A stretch of DNA of 19,712 bases from Acidaminococcus sp. (GCA_019416065.1 DXYB01000034.1:1-19712); one strand, 5' to 3'; numbered from the stretch's first letter, positions 1 through 6,963 are shown. The notes: generated by a model not told the origin, from the letters alone. Numbers and translations are program-made.

Positions 1-53
1 GAAAGTGGGGAAATTCGATGCTCTTTTTGGGGAATTTTGCTTGACAGAAAACA
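1..53. mobile_element. Terminal end of a probable IS21-family insertion sequence (partial)
   Basis: The first 53 bases break the reading frame of a transporter gene and carry two direct copies of a TGGGGAA(A/T)TT unit, near 6-15 and 29-38. The block ends ...AAAACA at 53, so read inward from the junction the element starts TGTTTTCTGTCAAG. IS21-family elements have TG...CA tips followed by several short internal terminal repeats that bind the transposase, which fits. Only the tip is in the window, so no istA/istB gene, other end or target duplication can be seen. The family call rests on the tip and the repeats and is an inference. Confidence 0.55.
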
Positions 54-374
54 CCCAACGCCGGCAATCAACATGGAAACAATAAAAAGTATATAGGGAA
101 GCAAAGAAGGAAAATGCCTGGTTTTATAAAAAAGATGCTGCGCTACTTTATCCATTGTACCGTTGATTACGGCAACATTATAAAAGACGGATACAGCGAA
201 GATAACAAACATCGTTGTTACAGGCCAAAAACGAATAACTTCACGCGGTGTAAGATTTAAGGCAAAACAGCCAATGAGATAGGCGAAGACCATGCCAAAC
301 AAACCCGTATTGATTTTGGTCTTGTATCCCAAAAAGACGGAGGCTATAATAGCGCCAATAATAATTCCTAACAT
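54..374 (-). pseudogene. MatC-type (SLC13-like) dicarboxylate carrier, N-terminal fragment cut by an IS end
   Basis: An ATG at 374 with an AAGGGG-type ribosome site opens a frame of exactly 107 codons before the IS-like junction at 53/54. The peptide is very hydrophobic, starts MLGIIIGAIIASVFLGYKTK and ends in a segment with IAGVG, where intact members of this carrier type continue with a glycine-rich loop and many more membrane helices. It resembles the N-terminal domain of MatC, a malonate/dicarboxylate carrier. Beyond codon 107 the frame runs on into the IS tip as non-homologous sequence with no stop before the window edge. It starts 17 bases after the DUF6282 stop, so the two genes form one unit. 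A full carrier has over 400 residues, so this copy should be non-functional unless the frame resumes outside the window. Substrate is unknown. Confidence 0.6.
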
Positions 375-391
375 AATTGTAGTCCCCTTTT

Positions 392-1255
392 TTATTCTTG
401 CAACCCCAATAAGTTCATAGGGATCGTATGGGTCATATAACGAATATGCTCCAATGGAATTCCATGATCCAATAAATATTGTCCATACTGTTGAAAAGCT
501 ATTTCCCAATGAGGATTTTCGACCTGCCCGCCATCTGTATCACACATAATGTTTTTATATCCCACTGCCTGGATGGCTTCCAAGTTGACTTCCATATTGC
601 TTTGATAGGTGTTGTCCCCCATGTTAGAGGCATAACAGTGCTCTAGGATCACATCATAGTCTTTTACAATGCGAATTTGTTCTTCTAAACCCATCCCTAC
701 AATCCACCATTCCGGATGGGTAACAACTATTTTTTTTAGTCCTGCTTTACGAGCTGCTTCCACGACGGTAAAGATCTCTTCCTGCGAAATATGGCCTGTA
801 CCAAGTGTAGCGTCAAAGTCTTTGATCAGGGCAAAAACGCTATTTAATTCTGGAACGATTTTACCATCCCTTACCACCTCAACGGCTGAATCTGGAGAAA
901 GTTTCTTTTTTACTAAGTGGTTGTGTGCACTTTGCGTAGGTAACCATACAACTTTTGCGCCAAGTTTCAAGGATGATTCCACAGCCCAAGGGTTGATGCC
1001 TCCGACTTGCCTATTCAAGGTAATACTTCCAAACATGGTGAAATGATTTCTGTTTTTGTTTATCATGTGATTGAATTGATTACAAAGATAGGCCCGGTCC
1101 TGTGTAGTTCCTTGATGGGATTTTATGACGATTGCGCGCGCTCCTACGTTAATTGCCGCTTGCATCAATTCAATGTCGTCATAGGCCCTCAACCGAACAT
1201 CTGGATTAGTGTGGACATGCATGTCAATTATGCCCTCTAAAGAAAACTCCGCCAT
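392..1255 (-). CDS. DUF6282 family amidohydrolase-like protein (copy A)
   Basis: A 287-residue protein of the DUF6282 type, related by motif to metal-dependent TIM-barrel hydrolases. The metal-site pattern is visible in order: DxHVH at residues 11-15, KSH at 45-47, GTGH at 152-155, THPE at 179-182 and DTDGGQ at 239-244. No signal peptide or membrane segment is evident, so it is probably cytosolic. The reaction is not known for this family. The start is set by GGAGGAAG a few bases upstream of the ATG. It is the first gene of a unit with the MatC-type carrier fragment, suggesting uptake and then processing of a carboxylated compound (inference). By eye the gene is more AT-rich (about 42-44% G+C in sampled lines) than the rest of the window, hinting at a different history. 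A second, divergent copy lies at 9821-10681. Confidence 0.8.
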   Translation of the reverse strand: MAEFSLEGIIDMHVHTNPDVRLRAYDDIELMQAAINVGARAIVIKSHQGTTQDRAYLCNQFNHMINKNRNHFTMFGSITLNRQVGGINPWAVESSLKLGAKVVWLPTQSAHNHLVKKKLSPDSAVEVVRDGKIVPELNSVFALIKDFDATLGTGHISQEEIFTVVEAARKAGLKKIVVTHPEWWIVGMGLEEQIRIVKDYDVILEHCYASNMGDNTYQSNMEVNLEAIQAVGYKNIMCDTDGGQVENPHWEIAFQQYGQYLLDHGIPLEHIRYMTHTIPMNLLGLQE

Positions 1256-1302
1256 GAATCCTTCCTCCCCATTGTGTTTATATCCTCTTTGGCGCTATCT
1301 TT

Positions 1303-1358
1303 AGTATACGATTCTGAATAATAGATGGTATCCCCAATTTTTTATATCCCATATAGGA
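1303..1358 (-). promoter_or_regulatory. Possible promoter and upstream palindrome for DUF6282 copy A
   Basis: The 197-base gap between rpmA and this gene holds a TATACT -10-like hexamer (1303-1308) with no good -35 at the right distance (best is ATACCA). About 45-55 bases upstream of the expected start of transcription is a 12-base near-palindrome (1347-1358, TCCCATATAGGA). A poor -35 plus an upstream palindrome is the pattern of an activator-dependent promoter, but this is weak evidence. Confidence 0.3.
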
Positions 1359-1385
1359 AATCACAATAGGAGGAAGAAAAGTGAG

Positions 1386-1432
1386 AAATAAAAAATGAGT
1401 GCCTACATGAAAAAATTCATGCAAACACTCAT
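1386..1432 (-). terminator. Rho-independent terminator of rplU-prp-rpmA
   Basis: On the minus strand, ATGAGTG (1426-1432) pairs with CACTCAT (1395-1401), with an inner CATGAA/TTCATG stem, and is followed at once by a T-rich tract. It lies 21 bases after the rpmA stop. It ends the operon here, so obgE, which often follows rpmA in Bacillota, is not part of this transcript. Confidence 0.85.
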
Positions 1433-1452
1433 GCTTTTACTTTTTACGTATT

Positions 1453-1743
1453 TTATGCTTCGGCTTCCACCGGGGTCACGCTGATCATACGGCGTTCTTT
1501 CCCCCATCTTTCGAAGGAAACCTTGCCAGCAACTTTGGCATAGATGGTATAATCTTTACCCATACCAACGTTTTTGCCCATATGGAAACGGGTGCCGCGT
1601 TGCCGCACAATGATGGAACCTGCCGTTACCAGCTGTCCGTCGTGTGCTTTCGTGCCCATCCGCTGTGCGTTAGAGTCACGACCGTTATGGGTAGAACCGG
1701 ACCCTTTTTTATGAGCATGCAATTGAAGGATTAATTCGAACAC
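1453..1743 (-). CDS. rpmA: 50S ribosomal protein L27
   Basis: Ribosomal protein L27, which sits near the peptidyl-transferase centre. The frame can be extended to a GTG at 1752, but that codon overlaps the AGGAGG ribosome site. The GTG at 1743 lies 8 bases after that site and gives a 96-residue product starting MFELILQLHAHKKG, the expected form. Bacillota L27 carries a short N-terminal extension that the Prp protease removes, usually cutting after Phe-Phe or Leu-Phe just before A/S-x-K-K-G. Here the residue before AHKKG is His (LQLH|AHKKG), so the site is unusual (see findings). The core keeps the NGRDS, VTAGSIIVRQRGT and FHMGKNVGMG segments. It follows prp in the same operon, its ribosome site overlapping the prp stop. 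Confidence 0.95.
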   Translation of the reverse strand: MFELILQLHAHKKGSGSTHNGRDSNAQRMGTKAHDGQLVTAGSIIVRQRGTRFHMGKNVGMGKDYTIYAKVAGKVSFERWGKERRMISVTPVEAEA

Positions 1744-1748
1744 GATGT

Positions 1749-2075
1749 TCACCTCCTGTGTTCTTGCGTTGTTAAATACTGGGGATAGTACTTTTTGAGC
1801 TCCTGCAGTCCACAGACCATGGTACGGAATAAAAGCTCCGTCTGCTCATCTGCACTCTCTTCCAGTGCTACCGCAAGCGCTCCACTTTCCTGATCCGCAC
1901 AGTACTTGACCTTGCGGTGCAGTACCTGCTCCAGGCCCAGAATGGGAAGCTGGGTAGTCATCGACACCAGGGCACACACCTCATCAAATCCTTCCGGATT
2001 AGAGTCTGCATGGCCGAGCACCTGATATCCTGTAATACGGCCTTGATAATCTTCGAACAAATCGACGGTAATCAT
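1749..2075 (-). CDS. prp: Ribosomal-processing cysteine protease Prp (YsxB)
   Basis: A 108-residue protein of the Prp/YsxB family, the cysteine protease that trims the N-terminal extension of L27 in Bacillota and some relatives. The catalytic pair is in place: His22 in GHADS and Cys34 in DEVCALVS, the same spacing as in the characterised Staphylococcus enzyme. Length is normal. It lies between rplU and rpmA, its usual position. It starts 3 bases after the rplU stop without an obvious ribosome site, so translation is probably coupled to rplU, and its stop codon falls in the rpmA ribosome site. Its presence makes the odd L27 cleavage sequence next door more interesting, because enzyme and substrate must match. 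Confidence 0.93.
   Translation of the reverse strand: MITVDLFEDYQGRITGYQVLGHADSNPEGFDEVCALVSMTTQLPILGLEQVLHRKVKYCADQESGALAVALEESADEQTELLFRTMVCGLQELKKYYPQYLTTQEHRR
1752..1757 (-). promoter_or_regulatory. Ribosome-binding site that decides the rpmA start
   Basis: AGGAGG on the minus strand. It overlaps the upstream GTG at 1752 and lies 8 bases before the GTG at 1743, so only the latter can be served by it. It overlaps the last codons and stop of prp. Confidence 0.8.
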
Positions 2076-2078
2076 GGC

Positions 2079-2390
2079 TTAGGCTTGGATAGAAGTAATT
2101 TCAACCTGAGTAAACGGTTGACGATGTCCTTGCCGTTTCCGATAGTTGGATTTTGCTCTGTATTTGAAGACCAGAATCTTATCGGCTTTGCCCTGTTTTG
2201 CCACTTTGGCAGTGACTTTAGCGCCTGCCACAGTAGGAGCCCCTACTTTAACATCGCCATCATTCACGACGGTCAGAACTTCGTCAAAAACGACTTCCTG
2301 CCCTTCTTCAACGTTCAGCTTTTCCACGTTGACCACGTCGCCTTCGCTGACACGGTATTGTTTGCCGCCAGTACGGATAATTGCGTACAT
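2079..2390 (-). CDS. rplU: 50S ribosomal protein L21
   Basis: L21 binds 23S rRNA in the large subunit. The 103-residue product from MYAIIRTGGKQYRV is the normal family length. An in-frame ATG 18 bases upstream is rejected because GGGAGGTG lies 6 bases before the chosen ATG at 2390. The conserved GGKQYRV near the N-terminus and the basic KSNYRKRQGHRQPFT stretch near the C-terminus are both present. It is the first gene of rplU-prp-rpmA and follows a probable L21 leader RNA and a strong promoter. Confidence 0.97.
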   Translation of the reverse strand: MYAIIRTGGKQYRVSEGDVVNVEKLNVEEGQEVVFDEVLTVVNDGDVKVGAPTVAGAKVTAKVAKQGKADKILVFKYRAKSNYRKRQGHRQPFTQVEITSIQA

Positions 2391-2490
2391 TCTTTGCACC
2401 TCCCTCATTCCAAGACTCGCCGAATACGGTACCCCTGCAGGGGTTTAGAAACCTCTCCGGGCGGTAGTGCCAAATTCACATTTAGCCTTC
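2391..2490 (-). ncRNA. Probable L21 leader (ribosomal protein autoregulatory RNA)
   Basis: About 95 bases lie between the mapped promoter and the rplU ribosome site. They contain several short stems: a CGCC...GGCG closing pair, GGTT/AACC, a CCCC-TGCA-GGGG hairpin, and CCG/CGG just before the ribosome site. Bacillota rplU operons commonly carry an L21 leader in this place through which L21 controls its own synthesis. Position and stem-rich content support the call. No covariance-model match could be run. Confidence 0.6.
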
Positions 2491-2492
2491 CA

Positions 2493-2521
2493 AGTATACT
2501 ATGTTATGCTAAAAAAAGCAA
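2493..2521 (-). promoter_or_regulatory. Promoter of rplU-prp-rpmA
   Basis: TTGCTT (2516-2521) and TATACT (2493-2498) separated by 17 bases, a good housekeeping-sigma promoter. The expected transcript start is near 2486, leaving a leader of about 95 bases. Confidence 0.75.
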
Positions 2522-2559
2522 GCTCCAACTTTCGCTTCCGATTTTGTAACAAGGAAAAG

Positions 2560-2603
2560 GACTATCCTGTAGTAACCATTATACTATGGGATAGTCTTTT
2601 TTT
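2560..2603 (-). terminator. Terminator hairpin after the flavodoxin gene
   Basis: GACTATCC (2560-2567) pairs with GGATAGTC (2589-2596), with an inner TAGTA/TACTA stem. It sits just past the flavodoxin stop. The best T-run (7 bases, 2597-2603) is on the plus-strand side; on the minus strand the hairpin is followed by the weaker CTTTTCC. It may therefore also stop transcription coming from the left, although no plus-strand gene is present. Confidence 0.65.
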
Positions 2604-2608
2604 ATGGG

Positions 2609-3061
2609 TCAGGCAATGTCTCCGGTAACAGCCCCGTTCAGGAGCTTACCCCCGGTAATGGTCAGCTGCGGATATGTTTTCTGCAAGTCCTGTACGGATT
2701 TACTGATACTGCTGCCGCCGCTGGTAGCAAACAAGACAATCCTTTTGCCTTGCAGATTATTTTGCTCCAAAAAGCTGTTGATAATCCGTGGCGCTGTGTA
2801 CCACCAGATCGGAAATCCTATGTACACCGTATCATAGTTATCTAAGGAGAGCTTTGTTTTTGCTAGGGCCGGACGGCAAGTAGGATCATTCATTTCTACC
2901 GTGCTCCGGGCTTTTTTGTTCATCCAATTTAAGTCCGCATCCGTATATTGTTCCAGCGGGGCAATTTCATGAAGGTCCGCCCCTACAACTTCTGCCAGTT
3001 GTTTGGCTTTTCTGGCGGTAACGCCGCTGGCAGAAAAATACGCGACCAATTTCTTTCTCAT
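2609..3061 (-). CDS. Flavodoxin family protein (Flavodoxin_4 type)
   Basis: A 150-residue single-domain flavodoxin, a cytosolic FMN electron carrier. The phosphate-binding loop follows strand 1 (SASGVTARKA, residues 10-19), and the aromatic FMN-stacking region is FPIWWYTAPRIINSFLE (83-99). A later FATSGGSS loop contacts the isoalloxazine ring in this family. The start has GAGGAGGG upstream. It is a single-gene transcript with its own strong promoter covered by a palindrome, and a hairpin after the stop, so it is probably switched on by a specific signal, plausibly redox or electrophile stress (inference). Its partner enzymes are not identified; the neighbouring QueG-type Fe-S enzyme needs electrons, but a link is speculative. 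Confidence 0.88.
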   Translation of the reverse strand: MRKKLVAYFSASGVTARKAKQLAEVVGADLHEIAPLEQYTDADLNWMNKKARSTVEMNDPTCRPALAKTKLSLDNYDTVYIGFPIWWYTAPRIINSFLEQNNLQGKRIVLFATSGGSSISKSVQDLQKTYPQLTITGGKLLNGAVTGDIA

Positions 3062-3077
3062 GCGAATCCCTCCTCAT

Positions 3078-3120
3078 GCACTTACAACTTAACTATAGTA
3101 AGTGCCTGGAGCAATGTCAA
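3078..3120 (-). promoter_or_regulatory. Flavodoxin promoter with flanking palindromic operator
   Basis: TTGACA (3115-3120) and TATAGT (3092-3097) with a 17-base spacer form a near-consensus promoter. A perfect 8-base inverted repeat, GCACTTAC (arms 3098-3105 and 3078-3085, 12 bases apart), brackets the -10 on both sides. A dimeric regulator bound there would cover the -10 and the start of transcription, so repression is the simplest reading. The regulator is not in the window as far as can be told. Confidence 0.7.
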
Positions 3121-3141
3121 TTTCCTTTCCAGCATGGGGCT

Positions 3142-4020
3142 TTATACATTTTTGCTATGGCTAGCCAGTGCCAAGTTGCGCAAAAGGATTTGCTTCCCCC
3201 GCCAGCTGAACGCATAATTCCCGTACTTCTGCCGGAACTCCCTGTTAGAGAGAGATTCCAGCTCTTCTGCAGTCAGATGCTGCAACCGGTTTTCTCTAAA
3301 TTCCGGCAGCGGTGTATTCTTTACATCCCGGTTCAAGGGGCACACTCTCTGGCATACATCACACCCAAAAATCGTCTCAGATTTTTTCATGACCGCTTTT
3401 TCTTCCGGTGTGAGTTCCCCCTTTTTTTGGGTCAGATAGGATTTACAGAAATGATAATCGTACCCATTTTCCGAAAAGCACTGCCCCAGGCAGGCCTTAG
3501 CACAGGCCCCGCAGTGAAAGCAACCGTCCTTTGCAGGTACATCCGGTTTCAGTTCCAGGGTCGTTAGTACGGCACCAATAAAACACCAGGAACCGTATAT
3601 TTGATTGATGACGCAGCCGTTGTCTCCTAAAATCCCCACGCCCGCCTGCACTGCCAAAAGCCGTTCTGCCAGCGGTGAAGTATCCACAATACAGGCCGTT
3701 TCACTGCCGAGAACATGGTTTTGCAGCCAGCCGGCAATATTGTCCAGATATAGCCTTACAACAGGATGGTAGTCCGGCACCTGGCAGTAGCAGGACAAAT
3801 TACTGTCTGGAATGTCCGGCAGATGATAAGGAAATAAAATCACCACCGCACTTTTGCAGCCAGGCAAAACGGCCTCTAAATCATACCGCTCCGGGCCTTG
3901 TCCAGACGCCAGGGGACAGATAGGGGTTTCCTTTTCCGGACGGGGAATATGATCCGCAATGCCCACTTCCGTAAGTCCCAGACTTTTGCAGTATGTTTTC
4001 AGTGCAGCTGTTGTTACCAT
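3142..4020 (-). CDS. QueG-type epoxyqueuosine reductase, short form
   Basis: A 292-residue protein with the QueG core, the cobalamin-dependent enzyme that reduces epoxyqueuosine to queuosine in tRNA. The N-terminal DUF1730-like part holds VDTSPLAER (Asp113 aligns with the proposed catalytic acid). Two 4Fe-4S motifs follow: CFHCGACAKAC (Cys167/170/173/177) and CDVCQRVCPLN (from Cys220), the latter typical of QueG. Longer QueG proteins (about 380 residues) add C-terminal HEAT-like repeats that are absent here. The usual GKN/GKH after the central glycine loop reads GDN. Short forms are common in Bacillota, so function is plausible, but a QueG-like reductase with another substrate cannot be excluded. 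It lies 12 bases after the MATE gene and probably shares its transcript. Confidence 0.75.
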   Translation of the reverse strand: MVTTAALKTYCKSLGLTEVGIADHIPRPEKETPICPLASGQGPERYDLEAVLPGCKSAVVILFPYHLPDIPDSNLSCYCQVPDYHPVVRLYLDNIAGWLQNHVLGSETACIVDTSPLAERLLAVQAGVGILGDNGCVINQIYGSWCFIGAVLTTLELKPDVPAKDGCFHCGACAKACLGQCFSENGYDYHFCKSYLTQKKGELTPEEKAVMKKSETIFGCDVCQRVCPLNRDVKNTPLPEFRENRLQHLTAEELESLSNREFRQKYGNYAFSWRGKQILLRNLALASHSKNV

Positions 4021-4032
4021 AGCACGCTCCCT

Positions 4033-5382
4033 TTACCCTGCAATCAATTTCATGGAACGCCATTTGCCCTGGCGCCAGCGCAGGAAGAAAATCACGGCCC
4101 GCACCGTCCAATCTGCCACCATGGCTAAGGCGATACCAATAACCCCCATATGAAGATAGATCCCCAAGGCCACGGATAAAATCATGCGCACCAAAACAGT
4201 GGACGCAATGGACACCACCATCGTAAAACGAATATCCCCTGCCGCCCGCAAACCAAACGGCAGCGCTCCCCCAAATGGCCAGGCAACACCGTTAAACAGA
4301 TTATGAATCAGTACCAGCTGAATCACCAGGCTGCGCACCTCGTCCGAGAGGGCATAGTATTGCATCAAAAAAGGGGTCAATGCGAAAATAAGTCCGTTCC
4401 ACACCAGTGAGGACAAAGAAGTGATCTTCATCAGCTTTTTAAAATACCACGTGGCCTGGGTGATCTCTCCCGCTCCCATGCACTGGCCGATCACCGTGAT
4501 ATAAACGGGCCCCATGGTAATCACCATAATCGAAGCCAGAGACCAGATGCTCTGGGCGATGCCGTTAGCCGCAATCTGTGCCGTCCCAAAAAGAGCCGTA
4601 ATACTGGTTAAGGCAACTTTGATCAATTGGAACGCTCCGTTTTCAATGCTGTTGGGCACTGCCACATGGAGGATCTCTCGGATGGATTGTTTATCCACGG
4701 GCAGGATGTTCTTCCAGTGATATTGCACCAGCGTATCCGGACGAAGGCAATACCAGGTCACGGCGACCGCGGAAAACATCCGGGATAAAAAGGTGGGCCA
4801 GGCCACCCCGGCTACGCCTGCATGCAGGACGAAAATTCCGATGGCATTGCCTACGACGTTGATGATATTGGCCCAGATAGATATTCTAAGGGTCACGCCG
4901 GTCCGGTTAATGCTGCGGCAGACGGCCGCCCCCGTATTATAGACGCCCAGTCCCAGGAAAGAATAGGCCATGATTTTTTGATAGGCCACGCAGGCATCCA
5001 TCACATCCGGTTCTACGCTACCAAAAAATAGTTGCAGGATGGGCCGGTTCCACAGTAGCAGGACCGCCGTAGCTAGTAGGGAAAAACCACTGGAAAGCAA
5101 TAACAGCTGCCCGGCGGTTTTTTCTGCCTTTATTTTCTGGCGCGCTCCCAAATATTGGCTCACCATGACAGCACCGCCGCTAGCAAGGGCGGTAAATACG
5201 TAAATAAAAAATACCACCAACATATTTACCAGTGAGACCCCGGATACCGCTGCTTCTCCGGCATAGCTCACCATAAAAGTATCTGATACGCCCACCAGCA
5301 GCAGTAATAGTTGCTCAAAGAAAAACGGTAAAATTAATTTCCGCAAATCCTGATTACTGAAAAGCTTTCCTTTGTTCTCCAT
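4033..5382 (-). CDS. MATE family efflux transporter
   Basis: A 449-residue inner-membrane protein with about 12 predicted helices in two similar halves, the layout of MATE exporters that expel drugs or metabolites using a Na+ or H+ gradient. The N-terminal half has LPFFFEQLLLLLVGVSDTFM and the AVSGVSLVN region; the second half restarts near VAVPNSIENGAFQLIKV. Length is normal for the family. The ATG at 5382 follows AAAGGAAG at a normal distance. It is the first gene of a MATE-queG pair. The substrate cannot be told from sequence. Confidence 0.93.
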   Translation of the reverse strand: MENKGKLFSNQDLRKLILPFFFEQLLLLLVGVSDTFMVSYAGEAAVSGVSLVNMLVVFFIYVFTALASGGAVMVSQYLGARQKIKAEKTAGQLLLLSSGFSLLATAVLLLWNRPILQLFFGSVEPDVMDACVAYQKIMAYSFLGLGVYNTGAAVCRSINRTGVTLRISIWANIINVVGNAIGIFVLHAGVAGVAWPTFLSRMFSAVAVTWYCLRPDTLVQYHWKNILPVDKQSIREILHVAVPNSIENGAFQLIKVALTSITALFGTAQIAANGIAQSIWSLASIMVITMGPVYITVIGQCMGAGEITQATWYFKKLMKITSLSSLVWNGLIFALTPFLMQYYALSDEVRSLVIQLVLIHNLFNGVAWPFGGALPFGLRAAGDIRFTMVVSIASTVLVRMILSVALGIYLHMGVIGIALAMVADWTVRAVIFFLRWRQGKWRSMKLIAG

Positions 5383-5435
5383 TCATTCAACTTCCTTTGC
5401 CACGCTACATTCTATAGGTTCTTCATTGCTCTCCT

Positions 5436-5463
5436 ATCATAGCAAAACCGTACAAAAAAGCAA
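5436..5463 (-). promoter_or_regulatory. Promoter of the MATE-queG unit
   Basis: TTGCTT (5458-5463) and TATGAT (5436-5441) with a 16-base spacer, and TG at the extended -10 position. The -35 hexamer is formed by the last stem bases and first T residues of the hairpin at 5460-5503. Confidence 0.65.
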
Positions 5464-5503
5464 GTAAAACCGCCTGCGCTACGGCGCAGACGGTTTTACT
5501 TGC
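5454..5503 (-). terminator. Strong hairpin downstream of gatB, upstream of the MATE promoter
   Basis: A 20-pair hairpin with one mismatch and a four-base loop (5460-5503), followed on the minus strand by six T residues (5459-5454). In minus-strand order the hairpin comes after the gatB stop (5515), so it terminates gatCAB. Its T-tract overlaps the -35 of the following MATE promoter. Confidence 0.9.
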
Positions 5504-5514
5504 AAAAAGCGTGT

Positions 5515-6963
5515 TTATTCGCCCTTGATGGTTTTGATAATCAGCTGGTTGACCATGCCAGGATTGGCTTTTCCATGGGTTTTCTTCATAATCTGTCCCA
5601 CCAAAAATCCAATGGCACGATCTTTGCCGGCTTTAAAGTCTTCTACGGATTTGGGATTAGCAGCAATGACTTCAGCGACCATGGCCTTAAGGGCCCCTTC
5701 GTCATTCATTTGTTCCAAGCCCAGCTCTTTCACAAGCGCCGCCGGATCCTTATCTTCCTTGAGCATGGCGGCAAATACTTTCTTGGCCGTCTTACTGGAA
5801 AGAATCCCTTTTTGGATCAATTCCACCATTTGTCCCAAATGGCTGGCAGCAACAGGGAAAGCTTCAATCCCGCAGGCATTGGAGTTCAGATAGGCAGATA
5901 CATCCCCCAAAAGCCAATTGGCCACGCCTTTACCATCGGACGTTTCCTGCGAGGCTTCGTCAAAGTAATTGGCCATCTTTTTATTGGATACCAATAGCGA
6001 AGCGCTATATTCGTCCAGGCCCTTTTCCTTCATAAAACGCTGCAGTTTGGCATCCGGCAATTCCGGCAGTTCCTGGCGTGCTTTTTCCACCCATTCTTTT
6101 TCAATGATAATGGGCGCCAGATCCGGTTCTGGGAAATACCGGTAATCATGGGCCTCTTCCTTGCTGCGCATAGAAAAGGTCATACCCTGGGCATCATCCC
6201 AGGTCCGGGTTTCCTGCACCACATGGCCACCGTCCTCCAGGATTTCCTTTTGCCGTTCCACTTCATAGGCAATGGCCCGCTCCAACGCTTTAAAGGAGTT
6301 CAGGTTTTTAATTTCTGCACGGGTGCCAAATTCCTTGGCCCCTTCCGGCATAATAGAAATATTGGCGTCGCAGCGCATGGATCCTTCTTCCATTTTGCCA
6401 TCGCAGACTTCCGTATACTGCAGATAATCCCGCAACTTTTCCATATAGGCCCGGGCTTCTTCTGCTGACCGCATATCCGGCTCGGACACAATTTCAATTA
6501 GTGGTACGCCGGCCCGGTTGTAGTCTACAGCGGAAAAATCCGAAGTACTGATAGAAGCTCCGGAGTGTACCAGCTTACCAGCATCTTCTTCCATATGGAT
6601 ACGGGTAATCCCAATCCGCTTGGTTTTGCCGCCTACGGTTACATCCAAATGCCCCCCCAGGGCAATGGGCTGATAGAACTGGGAAATCTGATAGGCTTTG
6701 GCCAGATCCGGATAATAGTAGTTCTTCCGGTCAAATTTGCTGTAGCGCTGGATATCACAGTTTACAGCTAACGCGAAGCGCAGTGCAAACTCCACCATTT
6801 GTTTATTGATCACAGGCAATGCCCCCGGCATCCCCAGGCATACCGGGCACACATGGGTATTAGGGGCACTGCCAAATTCTGTAGAGCAGGAACAAAAAGC
6901 CTTGGTTTTCGTTTTTAGTTCCGCATGGACTTCCAAACCAATTACAGTGGTATATTCTGTCAT
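5515..6963 (-). CDS. gatB: Asp-tRNA(Asn)/Glu-tRNA(Gln) amidotransferase subunit B
   Basis: GatB binds the mischarged tRNA and, with ATP, activates the Glu or Asp side chain, which GatA-derived ammonia then converts to Gln or Asn. The 482-residue length is typical. The N-terminal catalytic cradle shows GLEVHAEL, the zinc-type cysteines CSC...CPVCLG (residues about 23-42), the FDRKNYYYPDLAKAYQISQ block and HMEEDAGKL. The C-terminal YqeY-like tail domain ends VNQLIIKTIKGE. The start codon overlaps the gatA stop (ATGA), implying translational coupling. It is the last gene of gatC-gatA-gatB and is followed by a strong terminator. No departure from the family was noticed. Confidence 0.97.
   Translation of the reverse strand: MTEYTTVIGLEVHAELKTKTKAFCSCSTEFGSAPNTHVCPVCLGMPGALPVINKQMVEFALRFALAVNCDIQRYSKFDRKNYYYPDLAKAYQISQFYQPIALGGHLDVTVGGKTKRIGITRIHMEEDAGKLVHSGASISTSDFSAVDYNRAGVPLIEIVSEPDMRSAEEARAYMEKLRDYLQYTEVCDGKMEEGSMRCDANISIMPEGAKEFGTRAEIKNLNSFKALERAIAYEVERQKEILEDGGHVVQETRTWDDAQGMTFSMRSKEEAHDYRYFPEPDLAPIIIEKEWVEKARQELPELPDAKLQRFMKEKGLDEYSASLLVSNKKMANYFDEASQETSDGKGVANWLLGDVSAYLNSNACGIEAFPVAASHLGQMVELIQKGILSSKTAKKVFAAMLKEDKDPAALVKELGLEQMNDEGALKAMVAEVIAANPKSVEDFKAGKDRAIGFLVGQIMKKTHGKANPGMVNQLIIKTIKGE

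Noticed and set aside
2560..2603. Hairpin with plus-strand T-run as proof of a plus-strand gene to its left
   Set aside because: No plus-strand gene with support exists there; the hairpin sits just past the flavodoxin stop and is explained by it.
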